NCBI RefSeq assembly: GCF_012927185.1
Contig: NZ_JABBGB010000001.1
Coordinates: forward strand, 310,001-374,000
DNA length: 64,000 nt
Source of the DNA: Pseudoflavitalea sp. G-6-1-2
GTDB lineage: Bacteria; Bacteroidota; Bacteroidia; Chitinophagales; Chitinophagaceae
Reading direction: 5' to 3'
Shown here one piece after another: positions 8,883-17,536 of this stretch. A program made the position numbers and the translations under genes. The notes beneath the pieces were generated by a model. The model saw nothing but the letters and a program-made list of their open reading frames with translations, had not been told where the DNA came from and made no database searches. Each line of letters begins with the position of its first letter. The stretch's first letter is position 1.

Positions 8883-9730
8883 TGGTTCTTTTTTACTGCC
8901 TCTTCTAATTTCTTTTGTTCCTCGGCCTGCAGATTTTCTACCACCATGGAATGCTCAACACTGCTGAAGTTGGTGGCAGTTTTGAGTTTGAGCACGTAGA
9001 AGTTGCTGGATTTATCGTCCACAATTTCGGTGACCGTGCCGATGAGGATGCCCGGCGGGAAGTAAGTTCCGTACTGGCTTGTAACGATGCTGTCTCCCTT
9101 GGTGATGGGTACACTCTTGGGGAGATTTTTCATGATAACGGCGTCGGAGCTTTTGCCATCCCAGTACACTTGTCCGGTTTCGCCACTCTTTTTCACCCGG
9201 CCGCTTACGCTGCTCTGCAGGTGAAGGAGGCTCATGACTACGGAGTAGTTTTCGCTGGCATTTACAACCACACCCATTACGCCATCGGGACTGATCACCC
9301 CCATATCTTTCCGCACACCCTGGTTGGTACCACGGTGAATGCTGAAGTAGTTGTTGGGGAATACCAGAAAGCGGTTTACCACTTTGGCATCGCGGTACAG
9401 GTATTTGCGACGGATGCCGGTAGTATCGTAAGGGATGGAGTCGGTTTTGAGAACAGCGGATGTATCGGCCACTTCAAAATCTTCTTTGAGCATGTTGCGG
9501 AGTCTTTCGTTCTCCTTAGCCAGGCTCTCATTGGTTTTTTTGAGGTGGAAGTAGTATTCGATGTTATTGTAACGCTTGCTTACTTTACCTGTTATTTCAT
9601 TGGCTACCCCCATAAAGGCTGCTTCATGGAACTGATTGTAATGAAACAGCATGTAGAGCGCAGCGATCTGCATCACCAGGAAGAAAAAGAAATTGAAGAA
9701 TTTTCTGATGAAGACAAAAATGTTACGCAA
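8879..9730 (-). CDS. mreC: Rod shape-determining protein MreC
   Basis: 283 residues: a membrane anchor at about residues 10-27, a coiled-coil stretch (LKKTNESLAKENERLRN, about 62-80) used for dimerisation, then the periplasmic beta domain with NRGTNQG-like and GDSIVTSQYGTYFPPGILIG segments typical of MreC. It connects cytoplasmic MreB to the periplasmic wall machinery and activates PBP2. The stop overlaps the mreD start. A lysine- and glutamate-rich tail ends the protein. Confidence 0.95.
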   Translation of the reverse strand: MRNIFVFIRKFFNFFFFLVMQIAALYMLFHYNQFHEAAFMGVANEITGKVSKRYNNIEYYFHLKKTNESLAKENERLRNMLKEDFEVADTSAVLKTDSIPYDTTGIRRKYLYRDAKVVNRFLVFPNNYFSIHRGTNQGVRKDMGVISPDGVMGVVVNASENYSVVMSLLHLQSSVSGRVKKSGETGQVYWDGKSSDAVIMKNLPKSVPITKGDSIVTSQYGTYFPPGILIGTVTEIVDDKSSNFYVLKLKTATNFSSVEHSMVVENLQAEEQKKLEEAVKKNQ

Positions 9731-9749
9731 TGGAGGTAAGTTTTAAATT

Positions 9750-10775
9750 CTATCGCATTACAAATGGATAATGCTCGTAATTTTTCAGAGCAAGTCCGGT
9801 ACCACGCACAACGCTTTTCAGCGGATCGTCTGCCACATGAACGGGCAGTTTGATCTTTTGGCTGAGGCGTTTATCGAGACCACGGAGCAGGGCACCACCG
9901 CCGGTGAGGTACAGACCTCTGCGGTAAATGTCGGCCGCGAGCTCAGGCGGAGTCATCTCCAGCGCTTTGAGAATGGCTTCTTCGATCTTGAAGATGCTTT
10001 TATCGAGCGCTTCGGCAATTTCCTGATAGCTCACCATGATCTGTTTGGGAATACCGGTAACGAGGTCGCGCCCGTTTACGGGGATATCATCTGGTGGGTT
10101 GTCGAGGTCTTTCATGGCAGCGCCGATATTGATCTTGATCTGCTCGGCTGTACGCTCACCAATGAGAAGGCTATGGTAGCGGCGAAGGGCTTCCATGATA
10201 TCAGCAGTGAATTCGTCGCCAGCGATACGGATGCTCTGATCGCATACGATACCTGCCAGTGCAATTACTGTGATACCGGTGGTACCGCCACCTATGTCGA
10301 TGATCATGTTACCTACTGGTTCTTCTACATCAATCCCGATACCGAGTGCTGCAGCCATGGGCTCGTGCAGCAGGTATACTTCTTTGGCTCCCGCCTGCTC
10401 CGCACTGTCGCGAACAGCGCGTTTTTCTACTTCCGTGATGCTGCTTGGAATGCAGATCATCATTCTCCAGCTTGGAGGGAAGAGAGGCTTTTTAGGATAG
10501 ACCATCTTGATCATTTCACGGAGCATCAGCTCGGCCGCGTTGAAGTCCGCGATCACACCGTCTTTTAACGGACGGATGGTACGGATGCTTTCGTGCGTTT
10601 TTTCGTGCATCATCAGGGCTCTTTTCCCTACCGCCAACACATTCTTCGGATTATTCCGGTCAAGCGCCACAATACTTGGTTCATTCACCACTACCTCGTC
10701 GTTATGTATAATCAGGGTATTAGCGGTACCCAGGTCAATCGCGATCTCTTGGGTGAAAAAGTTAAATAAGCCCAT
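9750..10775 (-). CDS. mreB: Actin-like cytoskeletal protein MreB
   Basis: 341-residue bacterial actin that forms membrane-bound filaments and steers side-wall synthesis. Actin-fold nucleotide motifs are visible: phosphate 1 DLGTANTLI near the N terminus, phosphate 2 DIGGGTTGI at about 165, and the adenosine motif LTGGGALLRG at about 290. It is the first gene of mreBCD-mrdA-rodA. The leader on this strand holds CAATTTTG (10814-10821), one base off the TAnnTTTG box, about 40 bases before the start. Confidence 0.98.
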   Translation of the reverse strand: MGLFNFFTQEIAIDLGTANTLIIHNDEVVVNEPSIVALDRNNPKNVLAVGKRALMMHEKTHESIRTIRPLKDGVIADFNAAELMLREMIKMVYPKKPLFPPSWRMMICIPSSITEVEKRAVRDSAEQAGAKEVYLLHEPMAAALGIGIDVEEPVGNMIIDIGGGTTGITVIALAGIVCDQSIRIAGDEFTADIMEALRRYHSLLIGERTAEQIKINIGAAMKDLDNPPDDIPVNGRDLVTGIPKQIMVSYQEIAEALDKSIFKIEEAILKALEMTPPELAADIYRRGLYLTGGGALLRGLDKRLSQKIKLPVHVADDPLKSVVRGTGLALKNYEHYPFVMR

Positions 10776-11077
10776 TGTAGAAGGTCAGATTTTTGGATTG
10801 ATAGTAATGCCTGCAAAATTGATGCAAATAATCGATAATAACAAAGTGTAATCACTGTGAAACAGTGATCCTGACAGTATTTTTTTCACAAGTGTGGATA
10901 CATCTTCAACCTTATTCAACCTTTTGTTCGGTTTGTTGATCCGGATGATCTTCCTGTACCGGTTTTTCAGTATCCCTACGCTTGCACTAACGCCGCCAAA
11001 TACTGTAAATTGTATTTTGAAAAGTATTTCATTTTTCTGACAAATGCGATACTATTTCGGGCGAAAAACAAACAATC
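10776..11077. other. Divergent intergenic region between mreB and an alpha/beta hydrolase gene
   Basis: About 300 bases with no gene. It contains a perfect small hairpin, ATCACTG-TGAAA-CAGTGAT (10851-10869), and a near-consensus promoter box for mreB (CAATTTTG on the minus strand, 10814-10821). No T-run follows the hairpin on either strand, so it is not an obvious terminator; it could be an operator or part of the mreB leader. The rest shows nothing I can name. Confidence 0.5.
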
Positions 11078-11920
11078 ATGAAAAAACTATTTCCTGTTCT
11101 TTTCGTATCTGCTTTTTCTTTCCTGACGGCATTTTCCCAGGAAAAAAAAGTTCCCTACGGCAACAATCCTGCCAACGGCAAATTTTATGAAATCCGTGGC
11201 GTAAAAATGTATGCCGAAACCTACGGCAGCGGTGCGCCGTTGCTCATCATTCACGGCAACGGTGGTTCTATTAAAGATTTCAGCAATCAGATCCCTTATT
11301 TCGCAAAAAAGTATAAAGTGATCCTCGCCGATGGCCGCTCTCACGGCAAAACCAAAGATGCCGGCGATTCTCTCACCTATGAGATGATGACAGACGATCT
11401 CGCCGCCCTGCTTTCGGCCATGGGCGTGGATTCTGCCAATGTGATCGGCTGGAGCGACGGTGGCATCAACGGCCTCCTGCTCGCCATCAGGCATCCCGAA
11501 AAAGTTAAGAAACTTGCTATCACCGGAGCCAATCTATGGCCCGACTCCACCGCAGTGGTTCCGGGAGTGGTGAACATGGTACAATCCATGTACGCTCAAA
11601 TCATTCCTGAGAAGAACAAAAATGAAGCGAATAAGGTTGGCTTCAAACTGGTACGACTGATGGTAGAACAACCTCATATCTCATTGGAACAACTCAAAAC
11701 CATTCAGGCCCCTACACTCGTGATCGGTGGCGATCACGATGTGATTCTCGAAGAACATACCATGCAGATCTATAAAGCCCTTCCGAAGGCATATCTGTGG
11801 ATTCTGCCGAACTCAGGCCATGCTACACCAATGGTGTATAAAGATGAGTTCAATGCGGTAGTAGGAAGATTTCTGAAAGAGCCGTACAAAACGTATACTA
11901 TAGAGCAGCGGTTTTATTAA
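11078..11920 (+). CDS. Secreted alpha/beta-fold hydrolase
   Basis: 280 residues with a signal peptide ending near TAFSQ, so periplasmic or secreted. The alpha/beta hydrolase fold is shown by the oxyanion-hole motif HGNGG (59-63), the nucleophile elbow GWSDGG with S126, the acid in IGGDHDVI and the histidine in NSGHATP near the C terminus. Substrate is unknown; esters or lactones are typical. The gene converges on the DUF4143 ATPase gene and their last four bases overlap. It is divergent from mreB. Confidence 0.88.
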   Translation: MKKLFPVLFVSAFSFLTAFSQEKKVPYGNNPANGKFYEIRGVKMYAETYGSGAPLLIIHGNGGSIKDFSNQIPYFAKKYKVILADGRSHGKTKDAGDSLTYEMMTDDLAALLSAMGVDSANVIGWSDGGINGLLLAIRHPEKVKKLAITGANLWPDSTAVVPGVVNMVQSMYAQIIPEKNKNEANKVGFKLVRLMVEQPHISLEQLKTIQAPTLVIGGDHDVILEEHTMQIYKALPKAYLWILPNSGHATPMVYKDEFNAVVGRFLKEPYKTYTIEQRFY

Positions 11921-13101
11921 AGACTGCTCTTTTCATCCAGCAAAAGTTGCATCAATTCATGAAGGGGAATGGCAGTAATGTCGTTCCCCATTGAAAACCT
12001 GTCCTGGCCTGAATACACCACAAATTTTCTGTCTGCTTTGATATCTTCACAACCGATATGAAACCCTTTGGAAACTACTGGGACCGTTTTCCGTTTCACT
12101 TCAATAGCCCACTTTTCTTTACCTCCAAATTCAAGTATCAGATCGATTTCAGCGCCACCAGGCGAACGGTAAAAAAATGGATGACACCAGACCGGTAATA
12201 CTGAAAATATGTTTTCAATTACAAAGGTTTCCCAACTTGTACCTACTACAGGGTGTCCGAGCAACTCATTGTAATTTTTGATATTGAGTAAGGCATGCGT
12301 TATTCCGCTATCCCGGATATAAATTTTAGGAGCTCTCACCAAACGTTTGCCAATATTGGAAAACCAGGGTTCAAGCCTTCTTATCAGCAGGAGATCTACC
12401 ATCAGATCGAGGTAACGATGAACAGTTGGGCTCGAAACTTCAAGGTTTCTGGCAAGCTGTGAAGAGTTTAGAATTCCGCCCTGATTATGTGCAAGCATTG
12501 TCCATAATCTTTCAAGTGTTCTTGCAGGAATGCGAGGCCCTAATTGGGGAATGTCTCTTTCGAGATAGGTTTTGATAAAATCGAGGCGCCATGCAAGACT
12601 GTTTTCATCTGAATCTGCCAAAAGACTTTCAGGAAATCCACCCCGTACCCAAAGTGAATTCAGTTTTTCTTCACTGTTATTTGCGTACTCCAGCACATCG
12701 ATAGGAAATAACTCCGAATAAGCTATTCGTCCTGCTAAAGATTCTCCAGATTGTCTTAACAACACCATCGATGCTGAACCAAGAAATAAGAAATGCCCCG
12801 ATTTATTGCCCTTCCTTCTTTCCTTATCGATGATGCCGCGTAAAGGAGCAAATATTTCAGGAGTTCGCTGAACTTCATCAAGAATAATCAGCTTGTCGCG
12901 GTTCTCTTCGTGAAATGCTTCAATGTTACTGACTTTTTGCAGATCCAGTCTGTTTTCCAGATCGAGATAAATAGCGGGAATTTTCTCTCCGATGTCGAGT
13001 GCAAGTGTAGTTTTTCCAACCTGGCGGGGGCCAGTTAGTGCCATGGCAGGTGAACGCCTTAATACGCTTAATATTCTGGCTTCTAATCTTCGCCTTATCA
13101 T
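11917..13101 (-). CDS. AAA ATPase with DUF4143 domain
   Basis: 394 residues from ATG 13101 (MIRRRLEARIL, the usual beginning of this family). An in-frame extension to 13170 runs through two palindromes and is rejected as coding. The N-terminal AAA domain has Walker A GPRQVGKT (24-31) and Walker B LIILDEVQ (D75, E76). The middle has a winged-helix-like stretch (SSQLARNLEVSSPTVHRYLD), and the C-terminal DUF4143 part has a nuclease-like strand, GGAEIDLILEFG. Such ATPases are widespread, mobile and of unknown role; links to defence or toxin function are speculative. Two near-identical palindromes sit at its start. It may be a recent insertion between unrelated neighbours. Confidence 0.88.
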   Translation of the reverse strand: MIRRRLEARILSVLRRSPAMALTGPRQVGKTTLALDIGEKIPAIYLDLENRLDLQKVSNIEAFHEENRDKLIILDEVQRTPEIFAPLRGIIDKERRKGNKSGHFLFLGSASMVLLRQSGESLAGRIAYSELFPIDVLEYANNSEEKLNSLWVRGGFPESLLADSDENSLAWRLDFIKTYLERDIPQLGPRIPARTLERLWTMLAHNQGGILNSSQLARNLEVSSPTVHRYLDLMVDLLLIRRLEPWFSNIGKRLVRAPKIYIRDSGITHALLNIKNYNELLGHPVVGTSWETFVIENIFSVLPVWCHPFFYRSPGGAEIDLILEFGGKEKWAIEVKRKTVPVVSKGFHIGCEDIKADRKFVVYSGQDRFSMGNDITAIPLHELMQLLLDEKSSL

Positions 13102-13143
13102 CTCGACAAATTTAACACAAGATATTAAATCTGTCGAGATGAT
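13097..13143. promoter_or_regulatory. Palindrome 1 overlapping the ATPase start codon
   Basis: Inverted repeat with 19-base arms, ATCATCTCGACAAATTTAA at 13097-13115 and its complement at 13125-13143, 18 of 19 bases pairing around a nine-base spacer. The start codon of the DUF4143 ATPase (13101) lies inside the left arm. It is nearly the same as palindrome 2. A self-regulatory operator or an mRNA hairpin masking the start are the simplest readings; there is no T-run for a terminator. Confidence 0.65.
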
Positions 13144-13153
13144 ACGTATTTTA

Positions 13154-13190
13154 GTCGACAATTTTAACATGAAATATTAAATTTGTCGAC
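13154..13190. promoter_or_regulatory. Palindrome 2 upstream of the ATPase gene
   Basis: Arms GTCGACAATTTTAA (13154-13167) and TTAAATTTGTCGAC (13177-13190), 13 of 14 bases pairing, again with a nine-base spacer. Its 35-base core (13155-13189) matches the core of palindrome 1 (13103-13137) at 30 of 35 positions, offset by 52 bases, about five helical turns. It ends eight bases before the kynA stop codon. Confidence 0.65.
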
Positions 13191-13197
13191 CTCTTTC

Positions 13198-14244
13198 TTA
13201 CTTCTGCACAAACCCCAGTCTCTCTTCCATCTCGGTGCTCAGCACCGGCAATCTTCTTCTTTCGATCAGGAAACTGGTAAGCTTTGCGATCTCTGCAAAC
13301 ACATAATGTTTATCGAGCGCGCCTTTCAGGTATTCTTTACCTGTGCTTCCTCCGGTGCCGATGCGGGTTCCGATGATCCGGTGCACCATGCTCATGTGGC
13401 GGTAGCGCCAGATGCTCATCTGTTCGTCCACTTCGAGCAGGTTGTTCAGCAACTGGAATGGCAGCTGCATGATAGGATATCCGCGATACAACATCATGAA
13501 CAATGCAGCACGGCTCGCACGCGGGCTAAGCTGACGTTCACCTCCCGCTGCTGCATCGAGAAACACCGTATCGAAGTAAGTACGGTTGGCATTCTCTGCT
13601 TCAGCAAGGCTGCCCGAATAGATCTGGCGATAGTCTGCCCAGAACTGATGCAGGCCTGTATCTCCGGCCGGTGCGCCGAGTGAGTGATAATTCTTCCAAA
13701 GTGATTCCTCTTCAAAGAATGGCATTCTTTCGAGCCATCCGTTGAGCAGTTGAAGCAGGCTTTTTTTCGCCTCTGCTCTTTTGATGATGTCGATCTGCTC
13801 CTGACGGAGTTGGGAAATATAATACTGTTGACCGAAGCGATGCTCATAACGCAGTCCCAGTCTGGCTTCCAGCTCTTTGAACTGCCAGCTCTGGAAACCC
13901 GATGCAGGGCGAAGCATATCGCGGAAATCGAGGAAATCCATCGGCGTCATCGTTTCCATGATATCGATCTGCTGCACCAGCACTTTGAGAATGCTCACCA
14001 CCCTGTTCAGGCGGTGCACTACGGTTTGCAGCGCAGGTGAATTGTCGTTCACCGGCTTCTCCATGATGGTTGCCACAGAATCCACTTCAAACAACAGTTG
14101 TTTGAACCAGAGTTCGTAGGTCTGGTGGATGATGATGAACAGCATTTCATCGTGTGCAGGCTGACTGAGCTTTTCGCTTTCGGGGAACTGGGCATTGAGA
14201 ATTTTGTCCAGCTCCAGATAATCGTTGTAGTGTACTTCTTTCAT
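13198..14244 (-). CDS. kynA: Tryptophan 2,3-dioxygenase
   Basis: 348-residue heme dioxygenase that opens the indole ring of L-tryptophan to N-formylkynurenine, the first step of the kynurenine route. The family hallmark FIIIHQTYELWFKQ (about 32-45) is intact, followed by RFGQQYY-like and RGYPIMQLPFQLLN helices. Length fits the bacterial family and no signal peptide is present. It starts 15 bases after purD on the same strand, so the two may be co-transcribed although they share no pathway. Other kynurenine genes are not in the window. Confidence 0.95.
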   Translation of the reverse strand: MKEVHYNDYLELDKILNAQFPESEKLSQPAHDEMLFIIIHQTYELWFKQLLFEVDSVATIMEKPVNDNSPALQTVVHRLNRVVSILKVLVQQIDIMETMTPMDFLDFRDMLRPASGFQSWQFKELEARLGLRYEHRFGQQYYISQLRQEQIDIIKRAEAKKSLLQLLNGWLERMPFFEEESLWKNYHSLGAPAGDTGLHQFWADYRQIYSGSLAEAENANRTYFDTVFLDAAAGGERQLSPRASRAALFMMLYRGYPIMQLPFQLLNNLLEVDEQMSIWRYRHMSMVHRIIGTRIGTGGSTGKEYLKGALDKHYVFAEIAKLTSFLIERRRLPVLSTEMEERLGFVQK

Positions 14245-14259
14245 ATAGCAATGCGTTTA

Positions 14260-15537
14260 TCAGAACTCGTAACCAATATCTTTCCGGTAGTAGATGCCTT
14301 CGTAACTGATATTTTCCAGTGCCTTTCTGGATTTGCTCACTGCATCCTGAACAGAAGTTCCGTAGGAGGTAACGCAGAGTACGCGTCCGCCGGCAGTTAC
14401 TACCTGTCCGTTTTTGATGCCGGTGCCGGCATGGAAAAGCAGGCTGTCCGAAGGCAATTGTGTATCGAGACCGGAAATGGGAATGTCTTTGTTGTAAGAG
14501 CCGGGATATCCTCCGCTTACTGCCATAACGGTGCAGGCTACGCGTGGATCCTGATCAACCTGCAGTTGCAGCAGGGTGCCGTTATCGGCCGCCAGCAACA
14601 GTTCTACGAGGTCGGCATCGAGGCGGGGCATCACTACTTCTGTTTCGGGATCGCCCATGCGGCAGTTGTATTCGATCACAAAAGGATCGTTGCCCACTTT
14701 GATGAGACCGAAGAATACGAAACCTGTATAATCGAATTTCTCCTGCTCCAGTCCTTTGATGGTTGGGCGGATAATCTGTTCTTCCACTTTCTGCATGAAG
14801 CTGGCATCTGCAAACGGCACGGGGCTTACAGCGCCCATCCCGCCTGTGTTGAGGCCGGTATCGCCTTCGCCGATGCGCTTGTAATCTTTCGCTTCGGGGA
14901 GTATCACGTAGCTCTTGCCATCGGTGAGAGCAAACACGCTAAGCTCGATGCCGCTGAGGAAGGCTTCCACCACTACTTTTTTGCTGGCATCGCCGAACTT
15001 GCTTTGCTTGATCATCTGCTCAAACTCTGCAATCGCTTCTGCAGTATTGTCGAGGATCAGTACGCCTTTGCCGGCAGCCAGTCCGTCTGCTTTGAGAACA
15101 ACAGGCAGTGCATGCTGCTTCAGGTACTCCACTCCTTCTTCATAATTCGATGCATCGAACTCACGATAAGCTGCTGTTGGAATATTGTGACGCTCCATGA
15201 ACTGCTTGGCGAAGGCCTTGCTGCCTTCGAGCTGAGCAGCATATTGTGAAGGTCCGATGACCACTACCTGCTGAAGGTTTTCATCCTTTCTGAAAAAGTC
15301 GGTGATGCCTTTCACAAGTGGTTCTTCGGGACCTACCACTACCAGCCCTACGGCATTAGTGAGCACGAAATCTTTAATAGCCGGAAAATCAGTGGGGGAC
15401 AGGGCCACATTGGTGCCAACACTGGCAGTACCCGCATTACCGGGAGCAATAAATAACTGATCACAATGTGTACTCTGAACCAATTTCCAGGCGAGAGCAT
15501 GTTCACGGCCGCCAGAACCAAGTAGTAGAATATTCAT
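14260..15537 (-). CDS. purD: Phosphoribosylamine-glycine ligase
   Basis: 425-residue ATP-grasp enzyme that joins glycine to phosphoribosylamine, step two of purine synthesis. The N terminus has the family signature GSGGREHALAWK. Other landmarks are PGNAGT, VVGPEEPLVKG, the ATP-grasp loop KADGLAAGKGV and YNCRMGDPETEVVMPR, which is very well conserved. Length is normal. It is followed closely by kynA and is divergent from a peptide transporter gene. Confidence 0.97.
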   Translation of the reverse strand: MNILLLGSGGREHALAWKLVQSTHCDQLFIAPGNAGTASVGTNVALSPTDFPAIKDFVLTNAVGLVVVGPEEPLVKGITDFFRKDENLQQVVVIGPSQYAAQLEGSKAFAKQFMERHNIPTAAYREFDASNYEEGVEYLKQHALPVVLKADGLAAGKGVLILDNTAEAIAEFEQMIKQSKFGDASKKVVVEAFLSGIELSVFALTDGKSYVILPEAKDYKRIGEGDTGLNTGGMGAVSPVPFADASFMQKVEEQIIRPTIKGLEQEKFDYTGFVFFGLIKVGNDPFVIEYNCRMGDPETEVVMPRLDADLVELLLAADNGTLLQLQVDQDPRVACTVMAVSGGYPGSYNKDIPISGLDTQLPSDSLLFHAGTGIKNGQVVTAGGRVLCVTSYGTSVQDAVSKSRKALENISYEGIYYRKDIGYEF

Positions 15538-15789
15538 AATATTTAAGCGCGCTTTTAAGCCGCTGCGAAATTCGGAATTTCACCTTGATTAGGCGAATTT
15601 TAATTGAGGAATGCGGGCCCGGTGGTGATTTTTTCACTATTTTACGCCGCTAAATACAGATCGGACATAGTCGGAGGGCGGATTGCAGCGGGATCGTGTA
15701 TCCCAAAACACGTATGGCCTTATTCATTTTTTACCCCCTCCAGATTGATGAACCGGTCTATAACGATTGCAGAACCCAAAAACCATTAT

Positions 15790-17511
15790 ATGAGTCAACC
15801 CGCTGCGGGAAAACATCCCAAAGGGCTGTTCGTCCTTTTTTTTACGGAGATGTGGGAACGTTTTAGTTATTATGGAATGCGCGCCTTGCTTGTACTCTAT
15901 GTAGTAAATGCATTGGGGCAAAGTGACAAATACGCTAATGACGATGTTTACGGAAGTTATACAGGCCTTGCTTTCTTAACTCCTTTATTGGGTGGATATT
16001 TTGCCGACAGACTCTGGGGCAACCGTCGCTCCATTATAGTAGGTGGCTTTATGATAGCCGCAGGGCAGATGCTGATGTTCTTCAGTGCATCGGTGTATAG
16101 CCAGGTTGCTTTTTCTACCACCATTATGTGGGCAGGTCTGCTCGTAATTGCATTGGGTACCGGCTTCTTAAAACCCAATGTTTCCAGTCTGGTAGGTGCT
16201 TTATATACAAAGGATGATAAAAGACTCGACTCTGCCTATACCATATTCTATATGGGCATCAACCTCGGCGCCTTCATTGGACCGTTGATCTGTGGCGGAT
16301 TTGGCGAGTTGTACGACTCCAAAAAACAAGCCATTCCTGAAGCATTCAAATGGGGCTACTTCGCAGCGGCCGTAGCAATGGTGTTGGGCACGTTCGGATT
16401 TATCTGGCTCAAGAATAAATATGTAGTGGATCCTCAAGGTAACAGTATCGGTATCCTGCCCAATAAAAATGTTATCAAGGAAGAAGGACAGAAAACTGAA
16501 TCGACCAAATCCTCGCTCACCGCAGTAGGTATTTGGGGTGCTATCGGTCTGGCCATGTTCTTCGTATTCCGATACGTGGGTGGTCTCGATTTTATCGGCT
16601 GCTTCATTTTCAGTGTGGCGATCGCAGTATCAGGAATCATCCTTTTCGATCAGTCGCTAACTCCATCTGAAAGAGGAAGAGTGATCGTTATCTTCATTTC
16701 TGCCTTCTTTGTAATCTTCTTCTGGGCTGCATTTGAGCAGGCGGGATCATCGCTCACACTCTTTGCTCAAAGAAACACCGACCGTGCATATCAGGTGCAC
16801 ACTTCGCTGGGTACAGCAATCCTGTTCATTCTGGCTATTTCAGTTGTTCTTTATTACTTCCTGCAAAGGATGATGGAAATTCCTTCAGAACTGAAAAAAC
16901 TCTTCGCTGGTTTGGCTATCGGTGCAGTGATCATAGCTATATATTATTATGTAAAGGGAACTCCTTATGATCTTGAAGAGATCCCTGCCAGCTGGTTCAA
17001 CAGCGTGAACTCCATGTGGCTGATCCTCTGCGCACCATTCCTCAGTTATTTATGGCAGTTCCTTGGAAAGAAAGGGCTTGAACCTTCTTCTCCCAAGAAA
17101 CAGGCTATCGGTCTTTTGTTGCTGGCAGCCGGTTACCTGCTGATCGCTTATGGCGTGAAAGATGTTATCGGAACTGTAAGCATGATGTGGCTGCTTGGTT
17201 TATATTTCCTGCACACCGTAGGTGAGCTTTGCTTGTCGCCAATTGGATTATCATTGGTGAACAAACTGGCCCCTGCCCGTTTCACTTCCATTCTCATGGG
17301 AGTATGGTTCCTCAGCAATGCCGTTGCCAACAAGTTCGGTGGCAAACTCGGTGGACTGATCCCCAGTCAGGGACCAACTCAATTCCTCGGCTATCAAATC
17401 AACAATCTATACGATTTCTTTATGCTGTTCGTAGTGATCAGTGCTATCGCTGCGGCGCTTCTCTTCTCCATTTCTTACTGGATGGAAAAGAGAATGGGTA
17501 CAGTGAAATAG
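15790..17511 (+). CDS. POT-family proton-coupled di/tripeptide transporter
   Basis: 573 residues from ATG 15790; the frame stays open upstream to 15604, but that stretch is not family-like (15748 is an alternative start). The proton-coupling ExxER motif TEMWERFSYYGMR lies near the N terminus, and GTGFLKPNVSSLVGALY is the PTR2 signature. About 14 membrane helices are visible, the bacterial POT layout. It brings short peptides into the cytoplasm with protons. An OPT-family transporter gene follows after 25 bases, so both may form a peptide-uptake operon. Specificity cannot be told from sequence alone. Confidence 0.93.
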   Translation: MSQPAAGKHPKGLFVLFFTEMWERFSYYGMRALLVLYVVNALGQSDKYANDDVYGSYTGLAFLTPLLGGYFADRLWGNRRSIIVGGFMIAAGQMLMFFSASVYSQVAFSTTIMWAGLLVIALGTGFLKPNVSSLVGALYTKDDKRLDSAYTIFYMGINLGAFIGPLICGGFGELYDSKKQAIPEAFKWGYFAAAVAMVLGTFGFIWLKNKYVVDPQGNSIGILPNKNVIKEEGQKTESTKSSLTAVGIWGAIGLAMFFVFRYVGGLDFIGCFIFSVAIAVSGIILFDQSLTPSERGRVIVIFISAFFVIFFWAAFEQAGSSLTLFAQRNTDRAYQVHTSLGTAILFILAISVVLYYFLQRMMEIPSELKKLFAGLAIGAVIIAIYYYVKGTPYDLEEIPASWFNSVNSMWLILCAPFLSYLWQFLGKKGLEPSSPKKQAIGLLLLAAGYLLIAYGVKDVIGTVSMMWLLGLYFLHTVGELCLSPIGLSLVNKLAPARFTSILMGVWFLSNAVANKFGGKLGGLIPSQGPTQFLGYQINNLYDFFMLFVVISAIAAALLFSISYWMEKRMGTVK

Positions 17512-17536
17512 GGAAATAAAACCAATTGTCTAATTT

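Noticed and set aside
13102-13170. Upstream extension of the DUF4143 ATPase
   Set aside because: It would translate through both palindromes; family members begin at MIRRR-type sequence.
14098-15249. 383-codon plus-strand frame opposite purD
   Set aside because: It lies antisense to purD and kynA, whose motifs are intact; the peptide has no family features.
15604-15789. Upstream extension of the POT transporter
   Set aside because: No similarity to family N termini; the ExxER motif follows shortly after ATG 15790.
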